A stretch of 64,000 nt of DNA from Turbatrix aceti (lineage: Eukaryota > Nematoda > Chromadorea > Rhabditida > Panagrolaimidae): contig OZ017767.1 of the NCBI GenBank assembly GCA_963969345.1, forward strand, positions 4,368,739 to 4,432,738, written 5' to 3'. Below the pieces are notes generated by a model, which was not told where the DNA came from, did no database searches, and saw only the letters and a list, made by a program, of their open reading frames with translations. The position numbers were made by a program, and so were the translations under genes. Position 1 is the stretch's first letter; the number at the start of each line of letters is the position of its first letter. This document shows positions 33,768 to 46,617 of the stretch, piece by piece.

Positions 33768-36700
33768 TGACGGAGTCTCCGGAAGCAATGCGTTCAAGAG
33801 GATGGAACTCGGCAACCGGACGGGGTTGCTTGGTCTCGTAGGGAGGACATACGTTGTGCGAAACGCCTTCTCCACGCGTCGGCATGGAGTCATACGACGA
33901 CGTTGTCGTGGACTCGGTCATCGAAGCAACCATTGTGCTGATAGTTGCCTGCGAGGCCGTGCAGGGATTTTTCGCAGCTTGGTCTGAGTCGCTTGGAGGC
34001 ACTGACGAGTTTCGGGCTTCTTCCGTGGTGGAAGACGTCAACGAAGCCTTTGCTGCTAGCCTGAGGGATTGCTTGTACCACACAGGAGGCAACGGGAGCA
34101 CGGTCAATGCCGGGTTGGCCGTCATCTCGCCCAACTGCTCTACTGCGTCGCGGAACGAGGGCCGGTCTTCGGCGTTGGTTTCCCAGCACCGCATCATGAA
34201 GGCGTAAATTTCATCAGGGGTGCCGAGCGGGGCGTCCATTCTGCCGCCGTTGACGATGAGCTGCATGACTTCCTGATTCTGTCTGCCGGGGTAGGGTGTG
34301 TAGCCCATTGAAAAGATCTCCCACAGCAGCACGCCGTAAGCCCACACGTCAGTCTTGTACGTAAAGATTCCGTCCAGAAAAGCCTCCGGAGGCATCCACT
34401 TTACTGGTAGGAATGCGCGACCTCCTTTACGGTAGTAGTCATTTCTAAAAAAATTTTTGCTTTGCCTACTTTTTCTTCAGAATCACGTACCTGTAGATAT
34501 CCCGAGCCATGCCAAAGTCCGCGATCTTGACGACTCGATGCAGAGGGTTCTTGGATGTAAGCAGACAATTGCGAGCAGCGATGTCGCGGTGAACGAATTT
34601 GTTGCATTCCAGATACTCGCAGCCACTCGCGACGTCGAGCGATATTTGGAGAAGATCGAGCATCGTTAGCTCGAAGGGAGGCTGTTTGGCCATCGGGGAT
34701 GTCGGAAGACTGCCGCCGCCACCGTCTTTTGCCATTCCCTTGGGCCGACATTCGCGCAGGTAGTTGCGCAGGTCGCCGCCCTCCAGCAATTCTAACACGA
34801 TAAACCGGGGTGATGAGTCAAAGCAGACACCGTAGAGCCGGACAATGTTGGGATGCGAAAAATTGCACAAAATGCGCGCTTCTGTCTGGAAGTCGTGGAT
34901 GACCTCGGGACTCGACTCGCATGACAGTGTTTTCAAGGCGACACGAAATGGTGGATCTGAGGGGCGATTCATCGTGCCAATTCGCACCTCGCCGAATGCG
35001 CCGTTTCCGATTACGCTGAAATTGCGGTGTATGTACAACATACAGAAGTTTTGAGCACTTACTCATTGAAGTCGCACCACTCTCGACTGATGTGAGGAAC
35101 GTCGTACGTGTCCATGCACTGGTAGATCGGATTGCCCGTAATGACATTCAGATGCCCGCTGAAACTCATGCTGCCGCGGGTCACGATGGCTCCGGCAGCG
35201 CTTCCGACACCCAATGGGTCAGATGCGATGAGCTGAAGCTCGTGCTGGAAGTTCTTGAAGGCCTTTGACTTTCGTCGGTGTGATTGGAAGCGGTACAGGA
35301 CGCAACAGACTGAAAATGGCGGAATCAATAAAACATGAGGAAAAGGACACTCACAGCAGCAAAACAGTAGCATGGCGCAGATCAGAGAGAGGAAAAAGAG
35401 CACCGTCTTGGGGTGCGTGGCGTCCAGAGCTGTAAAAAGAAACTGGATCAGCAGGACGCTTCAAAAAATGTTTACTCACTTTCCTTGACTCTGCTAACAA
35501 CGCTGACCTCTTTCACAATGATGCAGTTGTCATTGCCGGTGACACGTTTGCCGTTGGCGCACTCGCAGTATTCTCGTGGCAGTTGGCCGTCAACAGGATC
35601 TTCGAAACGGCACGTCGCATTCACGATGCAAGGCGTAGAACATGCGCGCAACACGATGCGACCGTTTTCGTCGTTGATTCCGGCCTTTGCAATGAACTTT
35701 TTGACTGGCGCGAAGACCGCAGACGAACCGCCGCTGCCGTGGGCTTTCACCTGCGCTTTGCCTCCTTTGTAACCCCCGCCGCCACCGCCTCCAGGACCAC
35801 AGGCCGCTCCACCGCCTCCAAAGCCTCCAGCGACGGTCCATAGACGACTTGACGGACAACCACCTGCTTTGGCGTTGGACGCAGATGACAATTGGCCGTT
35901 CATGATACCACAATCGGGACAGTTTACAAAGGAGGGCAAGGGGGTTGAGTCATCGAAAGAGCCACCGTTGCCGGAGGCCCAGGACACGTCCATTTGCACA
36001 GAGTCTTCGCGACGTGGTCGACGTAGAGGAAATTCTTTTTTGACGTATTCAAATGAATTACCGCCTTCTGATCTGAAAAACAATTTCCGATTCATGATGG
36101 AGAAGGAAATCCTGGTTTGTGCGTACACTTTCTTGTTCTCATTCTTTGTGCCCAAGTGACTGCCAGCGAAGATACCACCGCCACCGCCGGCAATGGCAAT
36201 TGCCTTGCCGTTGACAAAGACGGCAGACGCGCCACCGCCCCCTGTGCCAGGATAATCAATGGCATCGGCAGTGATGGAGTCCGGCTTGCCGGTGGGGCAG
36301 ACGATTCTCAAGACCCCTGCAAGCTTTGCCGAAATCTGAAATGAAAGCTGTGATTCCAGATAATTTAACGTATGGTACAGCATACCAGCCTTTGGTTGCA
36401 CGGAATGTCGCCCATCTGGCCTACAATGAGTGTCACCTCGTCTGCCATGTCAAGCATGATGTTAGCTATGATCATGCCACCGTAGTTGTTGATATGGGCG
36501 CCTGGCAGCTGTCCTCCAGCTGCTCCGTAAATTTCGACCCTAAAACACGCTTTCATGATTGCTTCTCACCCCCGGAAACAGCTTATCTCACCTGTATTCG
36601 GTCCGCTTGTCGATCATAAAGGTTCGCCGTCCCGATATCGGCAACTCGCCATCAATTTTGGATGCCGTCTGCAACTCGCACTGTTTTGCCGACGGCGGCA

Positions 36701-38624
36701 CGGGTCCGTATTGGCCGCAGGAGGTGAGGGCGATAAAAGGCGGCAACGTGCTCTCCATCAGAGCGCCTCCTGAAACGAAACTCATTTGTCAGGTTCCTGC
36801 CATACTTTTAAGTTGAAAAAGCCACGAACTCATGAGAAAGCAGCTGGGTGACATCGAAAAGTCATCCATCAAGAACATGGATTTGTAGTTGTTCATCTTA
36901 GCGATACCAAACTTGAAAAAGTACTCGGAAGGCTGATAGTCCAGTTCGATACTCGCTTTTTCCCAGACGCACGGTTCAATCAACGACGCTCGTGGCGGCG
37001 TCCAGATGACCTTCTTGTACTGCGTCTTGATGCGCTCGATGATTATTTGGAAGTTAGTCGAGCCCACGTGGCAATAAAAAAAGCGTACAAAGCACGTGCC
37101 GTACAGCTTAAACGACGGATCCTTGAGTTTTGGATCCATCCTGGGGTACAGTGACGTCTGTGCGTGGCTGTAGAGCAGACCAGTGCCGGCAGAACGGATC
37201 TCGTCGATGGCGTGCTCGTTGCCAAACGTAGAGAATATGAGATAGTGCCCGGCATTGCTGCCAGTAGTCTTGTCGGGAGGAAGTTGAGTAGTAACAGCGT
37301 TTGGCGCATTCCTGGTTCCGGTCCTGCGGTCAATGTCGTCATCGTTGGTCGGGCTGCCGAGTCTGATTAGTTCTACCGCGTTCGGCATGTTTGAGATGAT
37401 CCAGTTCTCACAACCGGCTTCAAAGCTTGTGTCTTCAAACGTGCAACGCGCTGACTGAGGTGCAAGTTCTGAAAATGATGAACATTTAGGATTGCCAAAT
37501 TCGAAGTCAACTGACTGCAATTGTGGATCTTGTTGTCCTCGTCCTCGCGGTTGGCGCAGTCGTCGTGCATGTCACAGACGTCGGCGTAATCAATGCATTT
37601 CTGCTCGCGGTGTTTGTGACAGAGGTAGCGACGCGGTTTGGAGTCCATGGTGCACAAATTGGGCTGCCAGACGTGTTCAGCGCAGTTTTCCATGCGAATA
37701 TCATCGACGAAACACTCGACGTCCATGTCGTTTCCGCTGTGCAGACGCTGGCCCTGTTCGTTGAACGACGAGTGACACTCGATGCGGATGCGCGTCGGGT
37801 ACGATATCTCGCCCACGGCGACGTTGATGCGGGCCATCTCGTTCATGGATGACACCGCGGCTATGGTCCTCTGTTGCGTGGGCCGAATCCAGTCCTCAGC
37901 CTCTTCGGGACTGATCGCCTCTTCCGAGAGAACGTGGAACGGCAGCAGCTGAGTGGTAACGAGCAGGTGTGCGCCAGGCTCTCCGATAATTCGGTAATTA
38001 AACCCAACAGAGCACTGCAATATCCCCGAGTGTTTACGTGTTAATTTTTATGGTAAACAGATAAGGCGACGAAAACAAACTCACGTGCTGGCTGGAATGT
38101 TGAAAGTAAGGAGAAACAATCATGCCGACGTTTTCGGTGGCATCCTTCGAATAATAGTACGCGTAATGATCTGAAAACAAATTCGATTGACGCTCATAAC
38201 CTTTGCGTCTCTCAAAAACATACTTGGAATACTGTTACGCCCGGTGGGCATGCCGGCAACAACGTTGAACATGTCTTTGGTGCGGACGCCGATAAAGTCT
38301 ATGTTGGAGTGTCTTTCGGCGCTTTGGTTAGTGTACGTCTTGCTGGACGGTTGATTGTGCCGCGCGGATTCGAGTTCGCGTCGTTCGGCATTTGTGACTT
38401 CCAGCAGGTTGGTGAACAGCCACTCGCATGATTCTGCAGTCTCAAAATCACAGGTCTGCTCTGAAAAAAAAACAAAAGTAAAAACTTGATTGCGTCCTAA
38501 CAAATCCACCCTGACGCAAAAGTTTAAAGTTAGTCAGCAGATCGCTCGCTGTCTTACCTCTGATGATGGCCACCCCGACGCAGACTAGGGCCCAAAAGAA
38601 GGCCGCGTGAAAACTTGACAACAT
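33712..38624 (-). CDS. ALK: ALK/LTK-type receptor tyrosine kinase, 1431 residues
   Basis: Twelve exons, all joins in frame: 38624-38558, 38460-38224, 38170-38085, 38014-37516, 37468-36830, 36769-36592, 36539-36386, 36335-35480, 35429-35355, 35309-35063, 35015-34491, 34444-33712. Order: signal peptide (MLSSFHAAFFWALVCVGVA), MAM domain, LDL-receptor class A module (residues 262-296), second MAM, glycine-rich region (VEIYGAAGGQLPG, GGFGGGG), transmembrane helix (TVLFFLSLICAMLLFCCF), kinase. The kinase has GNGAFGEV, Lys1041, HRD at 1155-1157, DFG at 1179-1181 and the ALK-type activation loop YxxxYY (1187, 1191, 1192) before PVKWMPPEAF. This architecture is diagnostic of ALK (C. elegans scd-2). 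The C-terminal tail runs into the inverted-repeat element and stops there, so the tail may be truncated. Confidence 0.95.
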
Positions 38625-39078
38625 AGCAGTGGTACAATTCAGCCCATCGATGCCTAGCGGCGATGCATGATGCCCAATGAATTTTAAAAAGTTAGAGATA
38701 TCACGCAGAGCGATGAAACCTGGAGGGATGTGCGGCAAGAGGAGAGGGCGCTTTGAGACACGATGAAAGGTGAAGAACACTCGGCGCCGGGTTGACCGGC
38801 TGCGGCACAGCAGAGGACTGGTGGTGCGCCTGCGTTCACCCTCCCCGCGTGTCTGCAGGCTATTTCGCCTCTTAATAGAGTGAAAAATGGATCTACGCAA
38901 CAGCTGACGCGCCCAGATCGAAGATTGCCGAGCGGCGGTTGTGGCGATAATCGCCTTGTTGCGGGAAGGATGCGAGTTTGTCTTGACTGCGGGATTTGCA
39001 GTCAGGGGTGACAACAAACAATCCTACCAGTCGGCAAAGAAACTACTAAGCCTTGTTGTTACATTGGTTGTTCGCGGA
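38625..39078. other. Spacer between ALK-like gene and the next minus-strand gene
   Basis: About 450 bases with the ALK-like promoter expected. A minus-strand open frame overlaps the end of the upstream gene, but no motif is recognisable. Confidence 0.35.
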
Positions 39079-40833
39079 TCACCTGTCGTGGTCACCAAAA
39101 AACACGAACCGCCAGGGTGGCGACATTGCGCCTGACTTGTCTCGGCAGAAGTTATACAACTCGTTAATCGCCATTTCACTTGATTAACGTGCTTGAGATC
39201 GTTTTGCATTTCGGGCAACTAACTCACCTTCAAGACAGCCTGCAGAAAAGTACAGCGTCGTATTTTGGTAGCCGTGTTGGCACTGGGCTGAAATGTCTTT
39301 CATTGGTCAGATCACTCGCGCCGCCACGCCACGTTGAAGCAATTAATTTTATGTCGCCGAAAATGAAAAAGCAAAAAATAACTCACAGGTCCTGAAAATA
39401 ATTTGTATCGCGGTGGGCCAGAGCAGGGCCAGCTTGTTGGACAACAGGAACTCGTACGACAGACTGTGAATACCGCTCAAAAAACTTCTACTATTGTCGG
39501 TCACGTGCGACTGAGTAGTGAGCTTGTACTGAAAGTGGTGCATGTCGCACGCTTCTGTTTCTTCAGATCGAAATTTCAGCAAACTACTTTCTGTCTTTTC
39601 CTGAATTACCCAAAATTCTTCTTTCATTCCTTTGCTTTCATTGTGACACAATTTTGGCTCTGACTCTGGTCCTGATTCAGAATCATATTTAGCTTCAGAG
39701 TCGATATCACACTTCTTGTTTCCGATAATGCTGCTAGGAATCTGGAAGTAAACAGCGTCGACGGGAGACCGCTGCCACTTTGGGTCGGCCATTGCGCGAC
39801 GACGGTTTTCGAGGTTGTAAACGTAAACTTCCTCTGCGCGGGTGTCCTCCTCTTCCGTGTCAGGAATTGAAGCTTTTGTGTCGTGGAACGTGAGCAACTC
39901 TTCACTGCGATTGGCTATTCCGTTGATAAAGTCAACGAAAACATGATTGAGAGCCCGCTCGGCGGGAAACTCCATTTCGAGAAACTTGTTCCGGGTCGGA
40001 GTCTCTTCATCATTGCGTCTTTGCCTTGGGAGCGATACTTTTTCGAGTAGCTTTTTGGTCATGTCCTGCGTATCCAAATGGGAGTTGAGCTCCTTCCAAT
40101 GCTTTGCCGGCGATCCTTCATCGTCTAACATCGGTCCGTTGGTTTCTGCGTACTTGAATCTGGAAGCAAACCACTTTTTTTTTGTATTTTGCATCGATGC
40201 GATTTCATTTTTCAGAATTGATTCTTCCTCACCTGTTGATAAGCATGTTGGTATACGTTTTATCTTCCGGCATATCATCGTGCATAGCATCATCCTGCTT
40301 GTCCTTCTCAATGTTCGCAATCGCCTGTGAAGCAGAAGCCATGGTGCGGAAGAAGTGCGCTCTAATGCTCTTCGGATCTTCGGCAGGTATGTAATCCCGC
40401 TTGAAGCCTGGGAAGCGCGCTATAAAAATATCTTTCAAACGCCTGTTGATGCGTCGGTCCTCAAGAAAATCTTTGCCCTGGTTTACACTCCAGTACGAGT
40501 CGTCTACAGTGCCCGGAAACGGACATCTATCTGTCAGAGTCATGATTATCGTATCATCGCCGGATGATTTCTTTTCGTATCTTTCCTCGAGACACGGATA
40601 CACTGTAGCCAGCATGTTGAACGCCGCAAACTCGGCCGCTGTCTGAAAATGCTTTTTAGACTGTTTTTGAAGCAAAAAATGCCAACGGGTTCGGAAGGCG
40701 CCATCGTTATGAAATAAAAGTTGTCATTGATGTGAACAACAGTCGTTTTATAAAATCCGAAGTAGAATACGTCAGTACAATCTGAGAATGCTGAGAACAA
40801 ATACACGTATGCAAACGCCAACGCTGACAACAT
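39079..40833 (-). CDS. Secreted protein of unknown function, weak M13-like features
   Basis: Five exons join in frame (40833-40687, 40642-40233, 40159-39387, 39287-39228, 39131-39079), giving 480 residues. The first intron begins GTTGGC. The N-terminus MLSALAFAYVYLFSAFS is a signal peptide. The middle has WQRSPVDAVYFQIPSSIIGN, which resembles the WxxSPxxVDAFYxP segment of the neighbouring neprilysin, and later HSLSYEFLL. The zinc motif HExxH and ExxxD are absent. It may be a degenerate, inactive M13 relative or an unrelated secreted protein. The same-strand neprilysin immediately upstream supports but does not prove kinship. The last exon (GAMSPPWRFVFFGDHDR) is the least certain. Confidence 0.5.
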
Positions 40834-41410
40834 TGACAGTAGTGGTTTCTTTGACAGGCGTCAAGGCAGTGTAGTAAATTGCTTCAGAAGATGAGCACCA
40901 CGCGCCGTACCCGGCGGTTGCCGTTGCGTGTTGGTTGGTCGCGCGGCGTGAAAGCTCACATTTTCATAACACCAGGCCTTTGCCTGCTCTCTTTTCTTTC
41001 AGCACGCGCGAGATTTGCCAGTTATTAGCTGCCGCTGCCGCAGGCATTCTTAAATGCTGCCGGCGGCACTTTCGATGCATAATGCAAGCTTACTCGCTGT
41101 TTTGCTTTCCCGAGCACACCAACTACGATTCCACGATGCAAGTTTTCCCTTTTCAACATTTGCAGTCCAACGATGACTTAGAATCCTGTTTATTGGAAGT
41201 ATAACGCTTCGAAAATTAAGCCAGAATCTTTTTACAATTCAGGTAGTTCTACACTGCTCAGCGAAAGGGAATATGAGAAGGGGGAGGGGGGACGCGGGAC
41301 GACGGCACCGTCCGGCGCGCAAACCGAATAGAAAAAAAATGAGATCGAACGCACGAGAGTGGTTTTGTGTGTATTTGTGTGTGGATGGGGTGTTGTCATG
41401 AGGGATTGGG
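40834..41410. other. Spacer 3' of the neprilysin gene
   Basis: About 580 bases: the neprilysin 3' untranslated region and the promoter of the secreted-protein gene. No conserved motif or additional exon seen. Confidence 0.4.
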
Positions 41411-43981
41411 CTACCAGATCGCGCATTTTTTGTCGGGATTCATGGGAGTGCCCTTGGCGCAGCCAAAGGCTTTCGCGAACTCGGGACGGTTGCGCAGCGG
41501 AATCACCGCCCGGAAGCGACCCGGGGCGTGGACATCCGTGTTGATGAGCTGCAGTATGTGCTGGGGCCGCATCATCGCGCACCAGTTCTGAAACGTTTCC
41601 TTTAGAAAAAACTTTTAGCAGAGACGACTCACGTTGGCGTATGCAATGAAGAAAATTTGATCAGAAGTATAGTTTTGGAAACCCGGAAGGGCAGGCTCCT
41701 GGAAGCCCGAGTTGTCTGACGCCCAGGCTTTGTATGCCTAAAAATGAAGACATTACATAATTCTGCCAGGGGGAGGCACAAAGAATGCAGACTTACCGCA
41801 TAGGCAGTCTTGAGCCCAGCGTTGTCGGCGATGTTTTCGCCAAGGCTCAGCTTGCCGTTGAGCATCTGGCCGCCGGCCTCGGGAATCTTCTCGCTCTCGT
41901 ACTGCTCAATGAAGCACTTGGTCTTGTCGTAGAACTTGTTGGCGGTGTCGACGTCCCACCAGTCGTTTAGGTTGCCGTGCTCGTCGTAACGCCCGCCCTG
42001 GTCATCAAAGCCGTGCGTGATCTCATGACCGACCACGGCACCGACCATCGCGTAAACAACGTAGTTTGGAACCCCCGTAGACAGAAATGGGAACTGCATG
42101 ATGCCGGCCGGGAAGATCATCTCGTTGCTCGAAGGCGAGTAGAAGGCGTCGACCTGGGCTGGAGACTGGTACCAGAAAGACTTGTCCACAGGCTGTTTGA
42201 AACGGGATAACTCCTCTGTCGTCCGCGCGAGTTTTATCCTGATGGTGAGGCCAAGCAGCGATTCTGATTTGGTCGTCGGTTTCTGAAAATTGGTTTCAAG
42301 ATAGGTCAACGGACGAGAGAAATAGACTCACAAAGCCCCAATACTGTTTCATCCAAGTGTCGTTAAACAACACGCTCGGAAAGCCGCTTTTGTACTCGAT
42401 CATGTCCGCTTTGTGAATAGCTCGCTCCTTGGTTGCAGAGTCCATCCAGTCAAGTTCCTCCAGCTGTTCCATGAACGTCCGCTTGAGGTAACCTGTGAGC
42501 TCAGTCATCTGCAATTCAAAGTTCCGTGAATTGGTGAGTCCAAAGTATGCCGCTCACCTTTGGCATGGCAAAGTCCTGGTCGAAGAAGTTCTCGACAAAG
42601 AGCTTTCCAACGGGCATGTCAAGCAGCATAATGCTGAGCGTCGCGCAGTCTTCCCAGCGATCAACTGCCGGAAGATTGAACATGCCGGTCTGGTTTGCCT
42701 TGAACTCGTAGAATGGTTCGCGATCAGCAGCCGGCAGGAATGCGCCGAAGCCCTGGATCACGCGCCACCCGACGTAGTTGGCGATAGAGCGACGCGATGA
42801 CGACTTGAGCACGTGCTGGATTCCCCGAAAATAGTCCATCTCACGGATGACCACCGTGTCGTTAGGCGAGATGGGCACGATCCCGTCGAATACCCGATTC
42901 ACGTAGGCCTCAAAGTCCAGCTAAAACATGGAGCTTTAAAAAGCTTGAAACAAGAAAGAAAACTAACGTGAGGGAAGTGCTGCTTGAGTTGCCAGAGCTG
43001 GAAAGGGTTGTTAGAACGCTCGGGCTCGCGACGAACGGTTTCCTCGCTAGAAAAGTCGACAAGCTTGACTTCGAGCTCGGTGGCTTCCAGCATCTCCGCG
43101 CGGGCATCCTGCTCGTTGGCGCCCATGCGAATCGCCGTCTGGACCATGAATTCGGTGTAGTTCTTGACCATGGACTCGTTGATGCCGCCCATGTACGGCC
43201 AACGAGATCCAATACCAAATTTAGGCTGGTCAAACTCGAGCACGGTGCGGCTGCTGTTATTGGGGTCGCTGGACACAGCGAGCTCGAAGAGAACTGCAGG
43301 CACACCGGTCCTGTTGAGGACGATGGCGGCGTACTCTTCCCACGAATAGTCAAACTCGTTCCACAACTTTCCCTCGAGAACAGGCCAGCCCCCGATGCGC
43401 CGGAGAAGGCCTTTCATCGCCGCCTTGCCGTTCTCGTTGAGTGTGTCCTCGTCAAGGCACTTGGCGTAATACTCCTTGGCCATCTTGTCCCAGGGCTTGT
43501 CAGCCCGTGTCACCGGCGCCTCGAGGATCTTCTTGATCTGCTTGTGCAGCAGGCTCTGCGTGTCGATGATCGTGTGTCGCAGCGGCTTGTTTGGTGCCAG
43601 TTCTCGCGTCAGACCATAGTTGCCGCACGCGTACTCGTAAAAGTCAGTGCAAGGGTCCACGCGGTCGTTGAGGTTTGTGCTGAAGAAGGCGGCCATCGTA
43701 GCGCACTCCCGCGACGTGCAGACAAGGCGGTTGTGATTGACGGCGGAACGGTCGAAGCCGAGCAGCGTGCCATTGGTCGAGGCCGTCTGGAAGAGCGGAT
43801 TGTTCTGCTTCCACTCCGCGATGCCCTCGGTGAAGATCTGGTAGCCATTGAGCTGGATGAGCCAGAACGCGCAGATGCCGCTCAGCAGGCACAGCAGACA
43901 GACGCATGCAGCTATGAGGAAGAGTTCCAGTCGGGACAGAGAGGTGAAGCAGCTTCTGCAACGGAAAATGTCAAAGATCAT
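41411..43981 (-). CDS. Neprilysin-like zinc metallopeptidase (M13), 773 residues
   Basis: Six exons, all phase 0: 43981-42968, 42920-42558, 42508-42332, 42282-41797, 41737-41633, 41587-41411. The protein is type II: a short cytoplasmic N-terminus, then one hydrophobic helix (LFLIAACVCLLCLLSGICAF), then a lumenal M13_N domain with paired cysteines. The peptidase domain has SPAQVDAFYSPSSNEMIFPA, the zinc motif HEITH (residues 604-608), third ligand Glu667 in GENIAD with Asp671, and the family-typical C-terminus CAKGTPMNP...CAIW. All catalytic residues are present, so it should cleave extracellular peptides at the amino side of hydrophobic residues. The divergent secreted protein downstream may be a relative. 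Confidence 0.95.
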
Positions 43982-46617
43982 GTTTTGGGGTTTTTGAAAA
44001 AAAAAATTTAATGAGCCCAGTTAAATTATGCATGCTAGCCAAAACAGACTTTTTGTCGGCCCATGAGCCATGCTCGACAGTGTCAGCGGTCTTCATGATG
44101 CCACATGAAAGGAGAAGCAGAAGAAGGAGGAGTTACACGCTAGCTGAGAAGGACACGTTCCGAAACTTGTTAGCAAGATGAATAGCGTTGAGGGAGCCCT
44201 GCCGAGTGGCCAGCCGAGTCGAGTTCCACCAAACGTGTGCAGCTGCGGGGGGCCGTCGTCATGCCAGGAGGGGTCGATGGAGTCTGAATGCGGGCGTACA
44301 TTGCAGAAGTCCGCAGCGGCGCGCGTACTCGCGAAAGACTTTGCCCCCACCCCCTTACCTGCCCCGGTGAGACAGACATACTTTTGGTTATTCGGGACCC
44401 CGCCGGAAACAACAGAGTCAAAAGCTGCAGAATCGGAGACAGAAGCGAGTGTATCCACCCGGAAGTACGTGATCTCGGGACACGGATCACTTCGCCTCTC
44501 GACCAGTGGGATGAATTGTGCGAGCATGAGCTAGCTGATTTCACGTAACCGACCACCACACAGGATAAGAATCGTCGCCTTATGGCCCAGAAACACGAAA
44601 ACAACACGACTGTGTCTGTCGGTGGTGAATCAGCGACGTGACGCGGCCACAAATCACCAGGCTGGATGAATGCAAGGTGAGAAGACACTGCAGCAAGCCA
44701 GACGTCCCCGAACAATCACCTGGCTTTGTACAGGTCCATGGGGCCGTGTAACGGAAAAAACAAGGCTAGATTGATCTTGGCTGGCTTTGAAACGGGGGCG
44801 AGCATATTTCAGTGACACTTGAGACAAAAAATGAAAAGCCATTCTGTCGAGACAGTCCAAAAACTGCAACTGGCACTTTGGGAAGAAACGTAAAAGTCAA
44901 GCTAACCAATGTGACATTTTTTATAAAAAAAATGCATCTTGTGTGATTTATTCGCAAAAATGCGTGAAAAATGTTATATTTTTTCTATCGTGTTTTGATT
45001 TTTTGAAGCATTCGAATAAAACAAAGCACACAGAGACCCCTCTCGTTTGCAACCAAAAGGCATAAAAATTGAACGAATAAAACGTTGCAGACAGATGCAG
45101 AATTTCTTTGCGAGACACGTGATCCATTAAAGAAATTTTATTCCGAAATGGGCAAAAAAGGAGACATAAGGTGATGCAATGCCCGAACGCTCCTCAAAAA
45201 ATGCAAAACAGACAGTTTTTAAAAAGGCTGCCCGGAAAGCAGACGAGTCAATTAGCCGTTGAAAGGATCCTTGCTTCGGGATCGAAAAAAAAAAGAAAAA
45301 AAGACCAAAAATTCTAAAACCGTCCCTCGGGGGTACGCGTCGACCGAGACGGCGGCAGATGGCATTTCGCAGTTTTAAGCCCGGGTGACTCCGGGCGTGA
45401 AGGTAATCGAGTTTTGACCCCAAAGGTTGGTCAGACGCACAACGGACGTGACAAAAGACAAAGAGGAAATTCAGTTTCATTATCGTGGAGAAGCTCACGC
45501 AGGCACGCATGCCGGTGCGGGTTTTGAGTCAAATTGAGTAAATCCGGCGTGACGGGGGAGGGGGCCCAATCAGCGTGCCGCGCATGGAGAGAAGTACCCA
45601 CTTCCCCGACGTCAGCAGAATGCTGCGTTTGCGGAACTCTGCCGGCTTCGTTCAAAACGCGCGTGTCGGATTTTTTTGCTATTCCAGATTGTTAAAAAAA
45701 TATACGAGCGAAAGAAGCAATCGTCGAAGACTCGAGGTTTTATGACAAAATCAAAAACGGCTGCGAGAGCAGGCAGAGTGCAGATCGTCATCGACGACCC
45801 TGCGTTAATGTGGCAAAAGTGCACATGTCAGGAACATACATATGCCTTCTCGACTCGAGGAACGAACAAATAAACAATAATCTGGTAGCGAAGAGTCCTG
45901 CCCCCGTCCAGGATGGGGGGTGGCAGAATTGCGGATGTCAGCGACCGGTGCTAAATGAGCCGCAGACTGCTTCCCGATGATTTGAAGGAGTAAGGAGCGG
46001 AGAAAAAGTGAAAAGGGATACGCCCGGATCACAGAAGCCAGCATTTAGATAAATTATGCGTCAAAGAGCCGTCGAAAGAGCACCCTTCTTCTCAAGTTAC
46101 GCGCCTCGGCAGACAGCCGCGATTCGAGGCGACTTGGCTCTGATTGATGGCTGACTCCGAAGGGCATGCCAAAAAACGCCCTGCCGCGGCGCCAAGTCTC
46201 CCTCCTCTGTCAACTGAACAGTGAATAAATAAATAAAAAACTATTGAACCGCTTGGACGTGAAAAAAAAGTTGCCTGGTCGGTGACGGGTCACCCCGAGG
46301 GGGTCATTGGCATGCACTCGCTGGACGTGCCGCTTTTTTCAAATGCCAAAGGCGTGCGTGAGGAGCGAGAGGGGGGAAAGCCGCCCCTCCGCAGCTCTGC
46401 TGCCAGATAAAAATTAATTCGCGCCCGCACAGCGACGACGACGGATGATAGCTCATACCAATTATGCTGCTTCCGAGTTTCCGCGCCTCATTGCGAAGAA
46501 TAATGCGTAAATCAACAGAAGAACCAGAAATTTCAGGAAACGCGTATGAAAGATGATAAAAGCCAACCAAGCCCGTCAAAGTATGATTCAGTCGATAAAA
46601 CTTGAGGAAAAGCCCGC
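43982..46617. other. Gene-poor region with one candidate exon
   Basis: No complete gene is visible. On the minus strand 44534-44358 is flanked by TGAAATCAG and CAG|GTAAGG and stays open (ITYFRVDTLASVSDSAAF), but no partner exon was found. The rest is moderately GC-rich with no recognised repeats. Confidence 0.35.

Noticed and set aside
36020..36110. Possible extra intron inside the glycine-rich exon of the ALK-like gene
   Set aside because: A TTGTTTTTCAG acceptor-like site exists, but no donor in matching phase was found and the frame is open straight through.
37990..38010. GGGTTTAATTACC resembling the nematode SL1 leader
   Set aside because: It lies inside an ALK coding exon in frame and the match stops after 13 bases; it is coincidence.
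42968..44011. 347-codon plus-strand open frame opposite neprilysin exon 1
   Set aside because: Antisense shadow. The minus strand encodes an unmistakable M13_N domain with all joins in frame.
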